DNA of 64,000 nt, taken from contig CAJNDS010002106.1 in NCBI GenBank assembly GCA_905221605.1, positions 1-64,000 on the forward strand, written 5' to 3'. The DNA is from Symbiodinium natans (lineage: Eukaryota > Sar > Dinophyceae > Suessiales > Symbiodiniaceae). Shown in pieces: positions 42,825 through 53,700 of this stretch (positions are counted from its first letter, which is position 1; each line of letters starts with the position of its first letter). Position numbers and translations under genes: made by a program. The notes beneath the pieces are model-generated. The model did no database searches, had not been told where the DNA came from, and saw only the letters and a program-made list of their open reading frames with translations.

Positions 42825-43170
42825 CTTAGGGTTCAGGGTCAACGGTTCAAAGTTTAGGGCTTAGGGTTTAGGGTTGAGGGCTTAGGCTTCCTAAACCCTA
42901 AACCCTAAACCCTAAACCCTAAACCCTAAACCCTAAACCCTAAACCCTATAAACCCTAAACCCTAAACCCTAAACCCTGGAATGACTGGGGAATCACTTG
43001 CAAAGCGAAGCTCTAAGATGCCTTGAGGAGCAGCTCTCCTAAACTGTGGCAGAAGGAAGGTCGGCCGGTTTTCCAATCAGGGGCCCGGGATTTTTCCCGA
43101 AACCCTAAACCCTAAACCCTAAGCCCTAAACCCTAAACCCTAAACCCTAAACCCCACAAAGTTTCCAACA
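42825..43170. repeat. TTTAGGG then CCCTAAA arrays
   Basis: TTTAGGG 42826-42890, CCCTAAA 42892-42978 and 43103-43157. Confidence 0.88.
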
Positions 43171-44620
43171 GCTTCGCCAGGAGTGCGGCTTCTGTCTGGG
43201 GGGCTCCACCTCATCCGGCACTCGATCTTTGTACCCTAACGCAACGGAACCCACGTACAAAGAAGGGACCTTAGGATAACCCTAAACCCTAAAGACTAAA
43301 CCCTAAACCCTAACCCTAAACCCTGAACCCTGAACCCTAAACCCTAAACCCTAAACCCTAAGTTCAAGGGTGGCAGGACCCTAAACCGAAGCCCACGCTG
43401 GGAAACATGACCCCTGCAATTGCGATCATATACCCTTGACGACGAGAATCTCTATTCCGGTAGATGGATCATAAACCCCCTAAACCCTAAACCGTACAAC
43501 CCTTCGGAACACGAAAAACGCCCGACAAACACCTCCCGAACGTGGCCTTTGCAAAGCATGCACCCGTCAACGGAGACGGACCACCTTGAAAGGCCGGTTT
43601 AGGGTTTATATTATTATTGTTTTTTTTTTTTTTGGGGGGGGGGGGGGGGCGGGGGGGGGGGGGGGGGGCGGGGGGCGGGGGGGGATCAGGGGAGGGGTTT
43701 AGGGTTTATACGGAGGGGAGAGAGAGAAGAGGCTTCAATAAGAAACTTGTGCTATCGGGCTGAAGCTGAAAACTCCCCATGGCACCAGGCGTTGAATTTT
43801 GTGCCCTCTGCGCGGGTGTTGTCCCTGGGATGACGACTCAGTAGATGGCGGTAGTACAGGGTCTTGGGGTTTAGGGCCCTGTGAAAGTTCGGGGACATAC
43901 GACGTGGGTTCGTGGGTTGGGCGCCTTGATTCCCCGAATCACACAAGAATGTTTTGGGTTCATGAAACTTTATAAGGGAGCCTAAGAGTTCCCTGAGCCT
44001 TAAACCCAAAACCCCCTAAACCCTACTTAGGGTTTAGGGTTTAGGGTTTAGGGTTTAGGGTTTACAACCCATATGACCCGAAGCCCTAAACCCATGTGGC
44101 CCCAGAGCTCTGCTTGCATCCGCAGCACCGCTGCAAGAAGCTGTCCACGAGCTCAGCCCTCTTTCCCATCCTCTCCTTCCACGAGTCCTCTTGGGCCTAA
44201 ACCCTAAACCCTAAACCCTAAACCCTAAACCCTAAACCCTAAACCCTAAACCCTAAACCCTAAACCCTAAACCCTAAACCCTAAACCCTACACCCTACAA
44301 ACCCTAAACCCTACAAACCCTAAACCCCCCTCTAGGAAAGCCCTTTGGGCTTCCAGCTACTGAGGGGGTTTGGGTTTCGAAGTTGCGGGCATTTGGGGCT
44401 TACTGGCCTTAGGGTTTGTGAATCCTTATAAACCCTAAACCCTAAACCCTAAACCCTAAACCCTAAACCCTAAGGTTCCCTCTTGCCCATTTGTTCCCTC
44501 CAAGAGTTTTTGTGGGAGCGCCCCGCGGCAACTTGTGACGAAGGCCACGAAGGGATTGAGGCGGGCCGCACATAGCGCTTGTGCTGAGGTCCAAACCCGA
44601 AAGCCCTTAGTCCACACCCT
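43171..44620. repeat. Telomere-like arrays, T/G homopolymer tract
   Basis: CCCTAAA 43278-43363, T13 then G-rich run 43618-43690, TTTAGGG 44027-44065, CCCTAAA 44197-44327 and 44430-44473. No supported gene. Confidence 0.8.
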
Positions 44621-44621
44621 A

Positions 44622-44710
44622 CTTGGAGGTTCATGGGTACTTCTAACCCCAAGTTTAACTGCACATGAAGGACTTAGGGGGCTTAGAAGTGCGGCTAGAA
44701 TTGGGGTTGT
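44622..44710. repeat. MITE family A, copy 5, right end missing
   Basis: CTTGGAGGTTCATGGGTACTT at the left. The element breaks off at TTGGGGTTGTACA, where a CCCTAAA unit begins. Confidence 0.75.
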
Positions 44711-44774
44711 ACACCCTAAACCCAGTCTAAGGGTTCCGGTGCTTTTAACTCCACATGGCGGCTGACAGGCGAAA

Positions 44775-45160
44775 GAATCCTAAACCCCTAAACCCCTAAA
44801 CCCCTAAACCCCAAACCCGAAACCCGAAACCCTGAACCCTAAACACCTAAACACCTAAACACCTAAACCCCTAAACCCTAAACCCTAAACCCTAAACCCC
44901 AAACCCTAAACCCTAAACCCCAACCCTCCTTGCTCTGCATGTGCGGAAAGACATTCCAGTCACCCGTCGGAGCCGTGCGCTGCGACGCAGGTCCCAGGAG
45001 CTCAATCCACGTGTTCTCCTCTCAGCATACTCAGTAGCTTGGGGCTGAAGCTCGCCCTAAACCCTAGAGTTTAGGGTTTAGGGTTTAGGGTTTTAGGGGG
45101 TTAGGGTTTAGGGTTTAGGGTTTAGGGCTGAGGGCTTAGGGCTTAGGGCTAGCAGCTGCT
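44775..45160. repeat. Variant CCCCTAAA/ACACCTAAA and TTTAGGG arrays
   Basis: CCCCTAAA, CCCGAAA, ACACCTAAA and CCCTAAA units at 44780-44930; TTTAGGG 45066-45150. Three consecutive ACACCTAAA-type units are locally uniform. Confidence 0.85.
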
Positions 45161-45248
45161 AGCAAAAGTCTGTGCCTGGCGGAACCTGGCAGTCGAGGTG
45201 TCAAGATCATGATGGGTCTGTCTCTTCCAAGCCATGGCCATTTTTTGA

Positions 45249-45357
45249 TGGGATGTTCCCCTAACAGTCCTTAATAGGGATACCCCTAACAGTCCTTAGT
45301 AGGGATATATATATATACATATATATTTTTTTTGGGGGGGGTACTACAACAATCCCA
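45249..45357. repeat. MITE family C, copy 4
   Basis: TGGGATGTTCCCCTAACAGT … ACAACAATCCCA. ACCCCTAACAGTCCTTARTA is duplicated in tandem, and (TA)n plus T8 G8 interrupt the body. Confidence 0.7.
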
Positions 45358-46165
45358 ATTCAGGACGTCAGTATCAGGGGGAACCTCTCAAGTCATGCCA
45401 TGCAGTCGGAGCTTAGGGATGCCTAACAACCTCCGTGTGTCACACTTGAGTGACCGAGCACAGCATCGCCAGGAGCTCCTGTGGAAGAGTTCTGGGCTCC
45501 GGCAACGCATCGAACACCGCCATTCTTGGGGACCGAATGATCCCCTAAAAGGGTTTATGGTCCATATACCCTAATAGGGATTATACTAGTAAAACGAGCA
45601 TATGAACGCAATCTTCGGCTTCGTGAACAGGTCTTGAGTGTTGCACGCCCTTGCTGCGGCGGTGGCTACCACAGGGTTCACAGTCTGGGCGTGTAGGGCT
45701 GGGGGGGTTGCTGTGGCTGCACAAGGGGTCTGGAGGACTCGTACAGATCCCTTGACTTTTCAGCAGCGTTTTGGTCCTTTCATGTTGGGTGTCTCATGCT
45801 ACTCTTCCCCTATTGATCCACGTACGAGCCGACGAGCATAATCAGCACCGACAGTCCGCGAACCCTAAACCCGCAAACTGCGACAACACACCGACGCTCA
45901 AGAGTCGTAGGGGCTCAAGGTTTTGAACGCGGGCTGAGCTCCAGTAAGGGCTCTAAGCCCCAGCCCGAAACCCCCCAAACCGAGTCCCAACCTCAAAGCA
46001 CTGGACCCTAAGCCCTAAACCCCCTAAACCCCCTTGCACCTCAAATCCTCAAGTTCCCAACCACTTAACCCAAAGACCCGAACAGCCCAACACCTCAAAA
46101 ATCGGCCACCCCCGGCACAGCCCTGGCCCTGAAAGGCTGGAAATCACTGTGGGGCCTCCTCGGGC
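45358..46165. other. Mostly unique sequence, no supported gene
   Basis: Frames 45332-45574 and 45638-45841 on the plus strand have ordinary composition but no recognisable motif. Only isolated CCCTAAA-like units occur near 45990-46030. Confidence 0.35.
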
Positions 46166-46202
46166 TCTATAGGGTTTAGGGTTTAGGGTTTAGGGTTTAG
46201 AG

Positions 46203-46290
46203 ATCTTATATACTTGGGCCTTAAAGTACCTCCTATACAGGGACTTTAGGGCCCAAGTATATAATGAGGTACATGGACCCTGAGGGTTGG
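46203..46290. repeat. MITE family D-like, copy 4
   Basis: TTATATACTTGGGCCTTAAA / TTTAGGGCCCAAGTATATAA, then GAGGTACATGGACCCTGAGGG. The outer left end has been replaced by a TTTAGGG block (46168-46200). Confidence 0.7.
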
Positions 46291-46314
46291 CTAACTTAAG
46301 TGGACCAGACAAGC

Positions 46315-46390
46315 CCCTCCCCCCCCTCCCCCCCCCTCCCCCCCCGACCTCCCCCCCCCCCCCCCCCTCCCCTCCCCCCCCCCCCCAAGA
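46315..46390 (-). repeat. C-rich homopolymer-like tract
   Basis: Runs of C broken by single T, G or A over about 70 bp. Poly-Pro and poly-Gly frames are artefacts. Confidence 0.9.
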
Positions 46391-46659
46391 AAACAAAAAA
46401 CCGAATTTTTTACGGCCATCAATCTACCCTTCCCGAGCAGTATCGGTGCCCGGCTCGCGAACAAGGTACGCCACCAGCTGCTCGCGAAGCTTCTGCACCC
46501 TGCACAGACGCACACGCACCTTAAGAACTGTGCATGCACCCCAGAAGGGTTTATGATCCATGTGCCTGAATGTAGGGTTTTTTGGGTAGTACAGGGCATC
46601 TAGGGCGCCTGTGGCCCCCCAAGGCTGATATGCAAAGCAATAAGGGCCTACTCTGGTCC

Positions 46660-47420
46660 TGCATAACCCTAAGCCCTAACCCCTAAACCAAAAACCCTAA
46701 ACCCTCACCCTAAGTCCGTCATAAAGGGAATAAGTGCCTACGCTGTGTCGCTCTCGCCCCCGAGCATGGGAAGTAAGTAGTGGAACCCCCTAACCCCTAA
46801 ACCCTAAGCCCGAAGCCCTAAGCCCCCTGTCCTACTCCTTATCACCGCCCTGCATGACATCCTCGAGCGCAGTCCTGGGAGATTCCTCCTCCTCGCTCTC
46901 CAGCACCTCCTTCAATCCCGGCCTGCTTGGGCTATGAGGTTTAGGGTTTAGGGTTTAGGGTTTAGAGTTGAGGGTTAGGGTTTTAGGGGGTAGTTACATG
47001 GGCCCTTAGCATGGGCCCTTGAAGGGGGACCCATTCTACACCCCCTTCTGCACCCTGTACAAATAACGAGGGCCCAATCGTGGGGAGGGCCTGGGCCTCA
47101 ACAATAAATAGTGTCTTGGGGGGGGGGGGGGGGGGGGGCGGGGTTGTTGTAGTAAAATTCTGAAGGGACCATTAGAAATATTCGACCCTTATATTCTAGG
47201 GTTTAGGTGTCCTTGGCTCTGTGGTTCAAGCAAAAATGGGGGTTTACGAACATAGGGGACCCCTTGATTTCGACCCCCAATAGGATTCCCTTTTTAAATG
47301 GACCCCAATACCCCAATACGGTACCCCTAATTTCAGAACCCCCGAAACAGTCTTGCATTGTGGGCCAGTTTTGAAGCAGAAGGCCGTATCCTAGGAGCGT
47401 CTGAAACCCAACCCATGACT
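46660..47420. repeat. Telomere-like blocks and a G run
   Basis: CCCTAA variants 46663-46710 and 46785-46825, TTTAGGG 46938-46990 and a G-run near 47119-47141. The repeat AGTTACATGGGCCCTTAGCA at 46986 is the uninterrupted relative of 6009-6093. Confidence 0.7.
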
Positions 47421-47507
47421 ACCCAAAGGCTCCTATGTAGTACTTTTCTTGGGGGTAGTGTACTAGACTTCCCTATAGCTAACCCAAAAAGGAACTGCCT
47501 GCAGGTA
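47420..47507. repeat. MITE family B, copy 7
   Basis: TACCCAAAGGCTCCTATGTA / GGAACTGCCTGCAGGTA. The right arm is eroded. Confidence 0.75.
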
Positions 47508-48580
47508 CAGCCTATACCCTAAACCCTGCAAACCCTAAACCTCGACCTTTAGCATTAGTTCTAGTGTTTGAAAATGCCACCCTGCAGTCTGCAGGGTTTG
47601 GTGTCAAGGCGTTTGCGATTTCAAGGTTCAAGTACAGGGCCAGGGTGTAAGGGTTTAGGGTTTCAGGGATTAGGAGTTTAACTTATTGAGGAATAAGTTT
47701 GGAGTTTGATAAGGCTCCGGCCATTCCAGCTTGTCCGCTGCGATGCATGTGATCTGCCTGGCGTCTCGAATCATTGAGCATGGGTCAGTGCGGTTGCCCA
47801 GGTGCTACCACGGCACAACATGCAAGAGTATCCCAAAGAGCCCAATATCCCTTAATTTAAGGAATATACCTCAATTCATAAGAGGGATCCCGATTATGAC
47901 TTAAGGTATCTATTCCTTAGCTAAGGGGTCTTGGGCTCTCTGGGATGGTCCAGCAAGGCAGATTTCAGCGGACCGACCTCAGAGCAACAGATCTGCCCGG
48001 TTTAGGGTTTAGGGTTTAGGGTTTAGGGTTTAGGGTTTAGGGTCCCAGGACCGCCGCCAGAAGAAAGCCAGGGATGCTCCGATGGCACTGCGTCGGGCAG
48101 GTGCCGATAGCGGTAGTAGCCTCAGAGCCCTAAACCCTAAACCCTAAACCCTAAACCCTAAGCCCTAAACCCTAAACCCTAAACCCTAAACCCTAAACCC
48201 TAAACCCTGAACCCTAAACCCTAAACCTTCAGGGGAGCGCAAGATTTCTCAGGGAATCAGGAGTTCTCTGTCAGAGAAATGCAACACTGTCACCTGAAGA
48301 GATGCTTGAATTGAATAAGCAACAGCAAGGAAAGCCCAGGAGTCAAGGCCCCTGAGAATGTCTAGGGATCCTTCTTATGAGATCTTGTGAGTTAAGGCCG
48401 TATCTTCCCTGTTCTCCGAGGCATCGGGCTTTCTTTGCTGTCGAATACCGATCTGTAGAATCCTCCCTTTTTTTGTGGTGGGGGGGGGGGGTGGGGCGGG
48501 GAACACCAGGCCCCATGAAGCTAGCGAGCTCCAGACCAACTTCGCCGCCGCCCAAGTCTAAGTAGTGCCTCACCGCTTCG
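47508..48580. repeat. Telomere-like arrays, one inverted repeat, no gene
   Basis: TTTAGGG 47998-48043 and CCCTAAA 48127-48232. An imperfect inverted repeat lies at 47830-47945 (TATCCCAAAGAGCCCAATAT … GGTCTTGGGCTCTCTGGGAT). No supported gene. Confidence 0.65.
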
Positions 48581-49700
48581 ACTGGGGGTTTGGGGGTTTG
48601 GGGTTTTGGGGTTTTGGGGTCTTGGGGTTTCGGGTTTAGAGTTAGGGTTTAGGGTTTAGGGTTTAAGGTTTCGGGTTTAGGGTTTAGAGTTCAGGGCTTG
48701 GGGTTCAGGGTTTGGGGTTCAGGGCTTCAGGTGGTTCACTGGCTTTCGGGATGGATCTGGGCTACAGGGAGTGACCCTGTTAGAAGGTTTAGGGTTTAGG
48801 GTTTAGGGTTTGGTAGGCTTCTACCAGTCACTTCCTACAGTTCTGGGGCCCCTCCCTGTAGGGTTTCGTGTCGAGGGTGTTGCGGCTCATATGGGGACCC
48901 TCCTTATATCTTTATACATGCCCCCCAATTAAGTATATTCCTTTCCATAGGAACCCCCTCAGAAAAATGAGCCCTCACCCCCCCCCCCCCCTTTTGCTGT
49001 GTTCATCTGGACATTTATACTCTCATGTGGGGCAAGTGCGGTTGTAGGCAAAGAAAGTAGCACGTAGGTTTTGCCCCTCATATTTTGTGGAACCACGCAG
49101 GTAAATCGGGTCCCGGCTAAACCCAATCCCTTGACTCCCCTAAACCCCAAAACCCATTCAACCCCAACCGGGTCGCTCTAAACCCTACACCTTAAACCCT
49201 AAGCCCCTAAACCCTATAAACCCTAAACCTAAACCCTAAACCCTAAACCCTAAGCCCTAAACCCTAAACCCTTGGGGCGGGTTGAGGGACCGGGGTTGAC
49301 GGTTCCCTTGGGTGTCCGGGCGTCTCCTCGCCCTCTAAGACAGCCGGCTGCTGCAGCCGCCTTGTTTAGGGTTCAAGGGTTTAGGGCTTAAGGTTTAGGG
49401 TTCAGGGTCCAAGGGTCAAGGGCTTTGGGTTCAGGGTTTAGGGTTTTTGGGGTTCAAAGGTTTTCTCCGCCCGCCTAGCTGAATTGTACGTCCACATGGC
49501 AGGGTATCGGCTTGATTTGGAAAAGGGAATTGAAGCACGACAGCGGGAATGCAGTACGCATCACGAGAGACGAGCACCCAGGGCCTAGGGGTTGAAAGAT
49601 GAGGCATCTCGGGCATAACCCTAAGCCCCATACCCTAAACCCTAAACCCTAAACCCCAAACCCTAAACCCCAAACCCTCAACTCCAGACGTTTAGGATTT
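48581..49700. repeat. Telomere-like arrays, no supported gene
   Basis: TTTTGGGG/TTTAGGG/TTCAGGG 48585-48730, TTTAGGG 48786-48812, CCCTAAA 49183-49275, TTTAGGG variants 49363-49450 and CCCTAAA 49625-49682. Confidence 0.75.
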
Positions 49701-49876
49701 TGGGCTCTTGGGGCTCATTTGGGTGAAGTTAGGTGTTGTGATTCTGTGGGCTTTTGATTTAGGGCCTAGGGTTTAGGGTTTGGGTTCAGGGTTTAGCGCA
49801 ACCCCCCCAAACCCTAAACCCTAAACCCCTAAACCCTAAACCCTAAACCCTAAACCCCTAAACCCTAAACCCCAAG

Positions 49877-49910
<34 letters not shown>

Positions 49911-50413
49911 ACCCCCAAACCCTCATTGAAGCCCCCAATGCACCCGAGGATGACCAAGCAGCCTCTTGCACACCCATCAAGGCACGAGACCCTAAACCCT
50001 AAACCCTGAACCCTAAGCCCTAAACCCTATAAACCCTATAAACCCTAAACCCTATAACCCTATGAACCCTAAACCCTAAGCCCTATAAACCCCAAACCCT
50101 AAACCCTATAAACCTATAAACCCTAAACCCTAAACCCGAAGCCCTAAATCCTAAACCCTATAACCCTATAAATCTATAAACGCTATAAACCCTATAAACC
50201 CTAAACCCTAACCCCTAACCCCTAACCCCTAAACCCTAAACCCTAAACCCGAAACCCTAAACCCTAAACCCTAAACCCTAGACCCTAAACCCTAAACCCT
50301 AAACCGCGTTGCTTACCTCGGGGCCGCGCCTCGAGAAGGCGCTGGTCCCCACGGTCGAGCGTGAGAAGCGGGAGATGCCTGGATTCACCCTAAACCCTAA
50401 ACCCTAAACCCTA
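49701..50413. repeat. Dense telomere-like region hit by the retrotransposon
   Basis: CCCTAAA 49808-49875, a C32 run 49877-49908, then a long mixed array of CCCTAAA, CCCTATAAA and CCCTAA at 49990-50306, a 75-bp unique gap and CCCTAAA 50388-50413. The retrotransposon interrupts this last block. Confidence 0.9.
50409..50413. repeat. Left target-site duplication CCCTA
   Basis: Five bases directly before the LTR TG. They equal the five bases after the 3' LTR and are part of a CCCTAAA tract. A 5-bp duplication is normal for copia integrases. Because the target is itself repetitive, part of the match could be fortuitous, but both the register and the length fit. Confidence 0.85.
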
Positions 50414-50649
50414 TGCGGAGCTGCAATTGGTATTGTAGAAAGGAGTTGGTATTGGAGGTTGAAGGGTCAATGAACCCGGTAATCTTTGGCTCAAGGCTCA
50501 AGCCATGACCAAAGCGGTCGAAGGTTTCGTAAAAAGTGTGCCCTTGGTTTGGGGTCTTGCTGTTCGGTTGTTGGTTGTTCCAGGGGTAATAAGGGCTTCT
50601 GTTGGGGTTGACTGTCTTGTTCCCTGTCCTCCTTCGGTTGCCCCCCGTA
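50414..50649 (+). repeat. 5' LTR
   Basis: This 236-bp direct terminal repeat matches 60125-60360 exactly. It starts TGCGG and ends CCGTA, so its ends form a short imperfect inverted repeat of the TG...TA type instead of the usual TG...CA. It should carry the promoter and RNA processing signals. I see no TATA box, and dinoflagellate promoters often lack one. At 50485-50502 it contains TTTGGCTCAAG followed by GCTCAAG, which resembles the 3' end of the dinoflagellate spliced leader. Confidence 0.97.
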
Positions 50650-50662
50650 GGTTATGAGCCCA
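50650..50662 (+). promoter_or_regulatory. Primer-binding site, initiator tRNA-Met anticodon arm type
   Basis: Directly after the LTR the sequence is GGTTATGAGCCCA. Its first 12 bases are the exact complement of GGGCTCATAACC, the anticodon arm of yeast-type initiator tRNA-Met, and it differs by one base from the complement of the GGGCCCATAACC form of animals and plants. It does not match a tRNA 3' CCA end. Drosophila copia and yeast Ty5 prime minus-strand DNA from a tRNA cleaved in the anticodon loop (half-tRNA priming), and this site implies the same. Confidence 0.85.
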
Positions 50663-50719
50663 AATTAGGCTTCCTGCGGCCCTGCGGAATTGGTAAAGAT
50701 TTTTCGTTTGTTTAACGCC

Positions 50720-53700
50720 ATGGACATGATGCGGCGTCGCTCTGAGCCTGGACTGTCGCCAACGGCCAATGAAGTCGAAGGAAATCGTGGTGATGGGGGT
50801 GAAGATCGAGAACAAATGGTACAAGCACTGACAGATGGTAGGGAGGTTGCAATGATACAACCAACGCCTCAGGTGGAAAACGAAGTGGTGCCGGTTCAAG
50901 CAGCAAATCCTTTCTGGAGCGAGCGGGCTCAAGAAGAAATGAGACTTAGGCAATCAAGGCCGGCAAGTCTTCCCGCGAGCGGAGGGGATAGGAGTGGTGA
51001 AGGTACGAGGAGACCGCCTTCGCTGCAAGACCTTTTGGGTCAGGAACCTGCACCTGTTGAGAGACCATCGTCAGGCTTAATGGGACAAATGGAACGAGGT
51101 ACTATTGGTGGAGTGCAAGCCGACGAAGAACTCATTCCTGATGTTAGTGGTGAAGAGCAAACTGAAGATATGGCGGTGGTGAAGCGTGCGCTGAAAGAGT
51201 TGCTTGTGCAAACAAAGGAGCTGGGGAACAGGTTGCATCGGGTGGAGGAGAAAAGCTATACCTCTGCTGCATCTGGGTCAGCTTCAAGGGCACGGAGCTC
51301 TGGAGTGGTGGACGCAAACACGGCATATCCTCTAGGAATGACTCCAGAGAAGCAGTACCTGCCAGGACAAGTTTTCTACACGGATGGTATGGGTGGTTTT
51401 TGGACTGTGTTGCCTGATGGGACATGGCTGCCTATTGAGGGCTACGACCTGCCAAAGGGTTGTGATCTTCAATCCTTGCCTGGGTCCAGGAAGGGGGATG
51501 TTCAAGTGGAGGATGAAAAAGAAGTGCCAATGATGCATGTAGCTGAAGGGAAGAAACCCTCCAGATTGCCTCCATTGAATTACCCCACGGGAGGTCCTGC
51601 AAGTGGTGGATATGCAAGTGGACCACCTGGTTTAACACATGTTCCGATTACTTCCGTGCCATCAGGTGTTGATGGTTCTGTCGCACCTGCGGGGAACCAG
51701 CCCGGTTTTGTTTCAGCTCGGGAAACTGCAACGCAAGAGAACTCAGCAGGATCGGGTGGATATACAATGGTGGATGATGTTCCGTATCGGTGGAAAATGG
51801 TCGCTGGGAAGTTGGAATTAGAAAAGGTTCCGCTCACAGCTGTTACGCCCGGTATAGGACATGGACTACCTCAAGGGCCTGGTGGAAGGGTCAGCTTACC
51901 TCCTGGAGCAGTGGTGCCACGCGGTATGCCAATCACTGGTGATAGTTCTGGAACCGAACGTCCGGAGGCTCTCGGGAAGCATGTGATGAGCCTTCCAACT
52001 TTGGCAGACTACACACCAAGCAATCCGACGGCACTGGGTGATTGGATCGCAATGATCGAACCAATGTTGTCTTCGCTGACAGATACAGGAAGAGTGTGGT
52101 GGCAATGCGTCTACTCAAAGGCATATCAAGCGTATGCCAAATGGTTGAGTGTTTCTCCACTGGAAAGGTTGGGCATCAAGACTGAGCTGGAAGGGCTCAA
52201 GGTGGTTCAAACTGTGCATGTTTTGTTGGAGCAGAGAGCGGTGTCTTTGCTGCTACAGGCGATCCCGGAGAGATTGAAGACCGAGATCGTTTCCACTCGA
52301 ATGTTGGGGTCGGTGATGATATTTTACAAATTGCTGACGGTTTACCAACCAGGTGGAGCAAATGAGCGCAGCACAATGTTGAACTTCTTGGTGCAACCAT
52401 CTTCAGCAACCTCAATTTCAGAGGCTATTAAGGGAGTGCGACAATGGGCGCAATGGCGTTCCCGATTAAGGGAGCTGCGAGCATCCGAGCCGGACGCTAC
52501 CTTGCTTATCAAGGGATTGGATGCTTTATCATCCGCGTTGCTGGCAAAACACCCTACGGTGCATTTCAGAGTGGCATCCTTTCGGGAGAAATTGGGGGTG
52601 GACTACTCGCCGACCTCTGAAACTGCGACACAACTAGCTGAAATGTTACAGGCAGAGTTTGAACTGCTATTGCATAGTGCTGGTGAACAAGAGGTGAAGC
52701 AGGACTCGGACGCCAAGAAAAGGGCCAGGTTAAATAAGGCCCAAAAAGGGACTGGTGACGAGACAGAGGAGGGTGACAAAGGCAAAGGGAAAGGAAAAAG
52801 GTACAGCGGAGATGGTGAACGTCCTTTCTGTTGGATATATGGGAAGACCGATGCAGGTTGCAAGTTCGGATCTCGCTGCAAATTCCGCCATGACAAAGAC
52901 TCCCTTGAGCGAGGAAGATGTTTTGAGTGCGGGGCCGTTGGCCATCTGCAGCCGCAATGTCCATATAAGGATGGTGTAAGTTCCAATGTGGACTCAAATC
53001 CTGAGAGGAGTAGATCTAAAGGGAATTCTCCCAAAGGGGGAAAGGGCGGCAAAGGTGCGAAATGGGGAAATGCCAAAAAGGCAGAGGTAGCTGAAGGGGG
53101 AGATGAGACGGCTAATGCGGGATTGGATAAAGGTTCTGCAAGTCCCTCATCACCATCAACGGCCAATCAGGTCCTTGTTGAAGCGTTAGAAGTGCTGAAA
53201 TCTATGAAGCTGTCATCAGAACAGTCGGCATCAGGCGGGGATCCCAGTATTCGAATGTTATGTGGCTCTGGGCTGCTTCAGCAGGAAGGGAGAGTGGCGT
53301 TGGTGGATACAGCTGCTACGCATCTTGTGCGGACGCTTTTTCCATGGGAATGTTTACCAGACACTACTGTTATGGTGCAAAGCGCGCTTGGTGGTGTGAC
53401 AATGAGGATTACAGAGAAAGGGACGTTGATTAGGGAAGACAATGGGCCCCTGATTATCCCTCTCTGGTTGATTTTGGAGTTTGGGGCGAACCTCACTGTG
53501 ATCAATGGGATGTGTCACGTGGGTGCAAAATCTTCGCTGGACCAGCTCTTGTGGTTTGAACATGGCTGTTTGGTTATGGATTACAAAACAGCTGAAAAAA
53601 TGGTTTTGCATGCTGAAAGGCAGCGTGCGTCTTGGTCCCATTCTCAATGGAGGAATGGAAGGGCGGACTGTGGAGTCGGTTCGTCGGATGCCACGTTGTT

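Noticed and set aside
50498-50953. Minus-strand 151-codon frame over the 5' LTR and gag start
   Set aside because: Shadow of the LTR and gag sequence, and partly repeated in the 3' LTR without continuation.
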